Source of the DNA: JALZAA01 sp036005605
GTDB lineage: Bacteria > Actinomycetota > Acidimicrobiia > IMCC26256 > JACDBD01
Direction: 5' to 3'
Assembly (NCBI GenBank): GCA_036005605.1
Contig: DASYQJ010000098.1
Location: 1-25,023 of the forward strand
DNA: 25,023 nt
Shown here: positions 23,187 to 25,023 of the stretch, piece by piece
How the letters are laid out: each line of letters begins with the position of its first letter
How positions within the stretch are numbered: the stretch's first letter is position 1
Notes under the pieces: generated by a model
Told to the model about the DNA's origin: nothing
The model's database searches: none
What the model saw: only the letters and a program-made list of their open reading frames with translations
Program-made: the position numbers and the translations under genes

Positions 23187-23621
23187 ATGTCCGAGCCTGT
23201 CGGTCTGAGCGGGGGTCCGCCCGAGACCGTCCTGTCACCCGAGCCGGCGGACGCGCTGGCCGCCCTCGACGCCGCGCTGGCGGTCGAACCCGAGGACCAG
23301 CGCGCCGCGGTGGCGGGCGTGGTGGCGCGCTGGCCCCGATTCCTCGATGCGTGGGCCCGACTCGGCGAGCTCGCCCGCGACGACGTCGAGGCGTACGCGT
23401 ACTTCCGGGTCGGCTACCACCGCGGCCTCGACCGGCTGCGCCAGTCGGGGTGGCGCGGATCGGGCTACGTGCGGTGGCGTCAACCGACCAACCAGGGCTT
23501 CCTCCGCGCGCTGGACGGCATGCGCGTTGCCGCCGCCGCGATCGGTGAGCACGACGAGGAGCAGCGTTGCGCCGAGTTCCTGCGCCAACTCGACCCGGAA
23601 TGGAGTTCGCAGCGCGGCTAG
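23187..23621 (+). CDS. DUF3151 family protein
   Basis: 144-aa cytosolic protein of the actinobacterial DUF3151 family, function unknown. The family core is plain: a helical repeat-like stretch WPRFLDAWARLGELARDD, then AYFRVGYHRGLDRLRQSGWR, GSGYVRW, NQGFLRALDGM, and the end CAEFLRQLDPEW. The N terminus is variable, as usual. The ATG at 23187 is the first position compatible with the TACAGT promoter box 7 nt upstream. It is followed after 31 bp by gmd on the same strand. The central part resembles a tetratricopeptide-type helix pair, which suggests a protein-binding role, but that is inference. Confidence 0.87.
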   Translation: MSEPVGLSGGPPETVLSPEPADALAALDAALAVEPEDQRAAVAGVVARWPRFLDAWARLGELARDDVEAYAYFRVGYHRGLDRLRQSGWRGSGYVRWRQPTNQGFLRALDGMRVAAAAIGEHDEEQRCAEFLRQLDPEWSSQRG

Positions 23622-23652
23622 CCTCGGTGCCTTCCCACGGAGGCGTCTCGAC

Positions 23653-24648
23653 ATGAAGCGCGCGCTGATCACGGGCATCACAGGGCAGGACGGCCGGTAC
23701 ATGGCCGAGCTCCTGGCGGGCAAGGGCTATCAGGTGTTCGGGCTGGTGCGCGGCCAGGCCAACCCGAAGGCCCAGATGGTGCAGGACGAGAACCCCGCCC
23801 TCGAGCTCATCGAGGGTGACCTGCAGGACCTGTCGTCGCTGATCGCCGCGGTCGAGCAGGTCCAGCCGGACGAGGTCTACAACCTCGGTGCGATCAGCTT
23901 CGTGCAGCTGTCCTTCAAGCAGCCCGAGCTCACGGCCGACATCACCGGCCTGGGCGTGCTGCGCATGCTCGAGGCAATCCGCGTCGTGGGCGGTACCGAG
24001 AACAACCCGATTCGCTTCTACCAGGCGTCGTCGTCGGAGATGTTCGGGAAGGTGCGCGAGACCCCACAGAACGAGCAGACGCCCTTCCATCCCCGTTCCC
24101 CGTACGGCGCGGCCAAGGTGTTCGGCCACTACACGACGGTCAACTACCGCGAGGCGTACGGGCTCCACGCGTCGTCGGGTATTTGCTTCAACCACGAGTC
24201 ACCTCGCCGTGGGCTGGAGTTCGTCACCCGCAAGGTCACGAACTCGATGGCGCGCATCAAGCTCGGCCTCCAGGACAAGATCACCCTCGGCAATCTCGAT
24301 TCGTCGCGCGACTGGGGCTATGCGGGTGATTACGTCGACGCGATGTGGCGCATGCTCCAACAGCCTGAGCCCAGTGACTTCGTGATCGCCATGGGCGAGA
24401 CGCACACGAACCGCGAGCTGCTCGACGTGGCCGCCAGGGTTGCCGGCTTCGACGACTGGCAACCCCTCGTGCAACAGGACGAGCGGTTCATGCGACCCGC
24501 CGAGGTCGACATCCTCACGGGCGACGCGAGCAAGGCGCGGCAGCAGCTCGACTGGCAGCCGCGGGTCAGCTTCGAGGATCTCGTGCAGATGATGTACGAG
24601 AACGACCTCAAAGAGGAACAGGCTCGCGCCGCCGCCGCCCGTCGGTAA
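23653..24648 (+). CDS. gmd: GDP-mannose 4,6-dehydratase
   Basis: Converts GDP-D-mannose to GDP-4-keto-6-deoxy-D-mannose, precursor of GDP-fucose, GDP-rhamnose and related sugars; 331 aa, cytosolic short-chain-dehydrogenase fold. The NADP-binding motif is G8-I-T-G11-Q-D-G14. The catalytic set is S127/S128-E129 (QASSSEMFG) with Y151-x3-K155 (SPYGAAKVFGHY). Family-specific segments are YNLGAISFVQLSFKQPE, CFNHESPRRGLEFVTRKVT and RDWGYAGDYVDAMW. CGGAGG lies upstream of the ATG at 23653. The next enzyme of the pathway (a reductase or epimerase) is not in the window. The membrane glycosyltransferase at 19405 could use a sugar of this kind, but nothing here links them directly. Confidence 0.94.
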   Translation: MKRALITGITGQDGRYMAELLAGKGYQVFGLVRGQANPKAQMVQDENPALELIEGDLQDLSSLIAAVEQVQPDEVYNLGAISFVQLSFKQPELTADITGLGVLRMLEAIRVVGGTENNPIRFYQASSSEMFGKVRETPQNEQTPFHPRSPYGAAKVFGHYTTVNYREAYGLHASSGICFNHESPRRGLEFVTRKVTNSMARIKLGLQDKITLGNLDSSRDWGYAGDYVDAMWRMLQQPEPSDFVIAMGETHTNRELLDVAARVAGFDDWQPLVQQDERFMRPAEVDILTGDASKARQQLDWQPRVSFEDLVQMMYENDLKEEQARAAAARR

Positions 24649-24651
24649 CGG

Positions 24652-25023
24652 TCAGCCCAGCTCGTCGGCCGCCTTGCGGGCCGCGACGAGCACCGGGTCC
24701 CACACGGGCGAGAACGGCGGCGCGTACGAGAGGTCGAGGCTCGCCACCTCGTCGACCGTCATGCGGTTCCAGATGGCGGTTGCCAGCACGTCGATGCGCT
24801 TCGCCGCGCCTTCCGCGCCGACGATCTGGGCGCCGACGAGTCGTCCGCCGGGCCGCTCGGCCACGACCTTCACCTTGATGGGCGCCGCGCCCGGGTAATA
24901 GCCCGCCCTGCTGGTCGACTCGATCTTGGCCGCCACCACATCGAGGTCCAGACCGGCGGCCTCGCGCTCGGTGAGTCCGACGCGTGCGACCTCGTAGACG
25001 CAGATCTTCGAGACCGCGGTGCC
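24652..25023 (-). CDS. FAD-dependent CoA-disulfide-reductase-like oxidoreductase, C-terminal end (partial)
   Basis: The last 123 codons of a pyridine-nucleotide-disulfide oxidoreductase; the FAD and NAD(P)H domains lie beyond the window edge. The visible part is the C-terminal dimerisation domain: GTAVSKICVYEVARVGLTER, then PGAAPIKVKVVAERPGGRLVGAQIVG, and the terminal LDLSYAPPFSPVWDPVLVAARKA. This ending is typical of the CoA-disulfide reductase/NADH oxidase subgroup, in which the C-terminal tyrosine and proline loop enters the partner's active site. The stop codon is 4 bp from the gmd stop, so the genes are convergent. The exact substrate cannot be told without the N-terminal cysteine region. 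Confidence 0.86.
   Translation of the reverse strand, partial: GTAVSKICVYEVARVGLTEREAAGLDLDVVAAKIESTSRAGYYPGAAPIKVKVVAERPGGRLVGAQIVGAEGAAKRIDVLATAIWNRMTVDEVASLDLSYAPPFSPVWDPVLVAARKAADELG

Noticed and set aside
1..25023. Search for insertion sequences, prophage, toxin-antitoxin or defence genes
   Set aside because: No transposase, integrase, terminal inverted repeats, restriction or toxin motif was recognised, and base composition looks uniform by eye.

Overview
The window is chromosomal DNA from a high-GC actinobacterium. Coding is dense, with GC-rich third codon positions throughout, and I see no insertion sequence, phage, plasmid or CRISPR signature. Families largely confined to actinobacteria are present: DUF3090, the SCO1664 family, DUF3151, DUF2505, DUF4328-type proteins, a fatty-acyl-AMP ligase and an F420-type FrhB protein. 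The mix, and a large Alu-domain SRP RNA, would suit a deep-branching class such as Acidimicrobiia, but that placement is inference.

Layout. 1-1070 is the N-terminal part of dnaX (minus strand, cut by the window edge). Divergent from it is a tight four-gene operon (1136-5853): nicotinamidase, nicotinate phosphoribosyltransferase, an acyl-CoA dehydrogenase-like flavoprotein and a two-domain SagB-type nitroreductase. Next comes an RNA block: a large SRP RNA (5907-6182) followed 9 nt later by tRNA-Ser(GGA). Then an NTF2-like protein, tadA, a VOC-family protein (minus), tRNA-Ser(CGA), and a membrane-anchored protein with an octapeptide repeat. dnaX, SRP RNA, tRNA-Ser and tadA look like an ancestral translation/replication neighbourhood with the NAD-salvage operon lying inside it.

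9042-14318 holds metF (minus), a DUF2505 protein, and a divergent copper pair, copA (minus) and csoR (plus), with a short shared promoter/operator region. These are followed by a SnoaL-like protein and a proline-rich multi-pass membrane protein (both minus). 14424-19326 is a plus-strand run: an F420 hydrogenase/dehydrogenase beta-like iron-sulfur flavoprotein; then nhaA, preceded by a compact structured leader that overlaps its ribosome-binding site; then bacterioferritin and a small receiver-like protein joined by TGATG stop-start overlaps; then a fatty-acyl-AMP ligase.

19405-25023 contains a GT-C/ArnT-type membrane glycosyltransferase; a minus-strand three-gene cassette (histidine phosphatase, DUF3090, SCO1664 kinase-like protein); a DUF3151 gene; GDP-mannose 4,6-dehydratase; and the C-terminal end of a CoA-disulfide-reductase-like flavoprotein.

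The observations most worth checking are the nhaA leader RNA, the Alu-type SRP RNA, the bacterioferritin that has lost two ferroxidase ligands, the octapeptide-repeat protein, and several -10 boxes placed at leaderless spacing. I saw no convincing new defence or mobile system.
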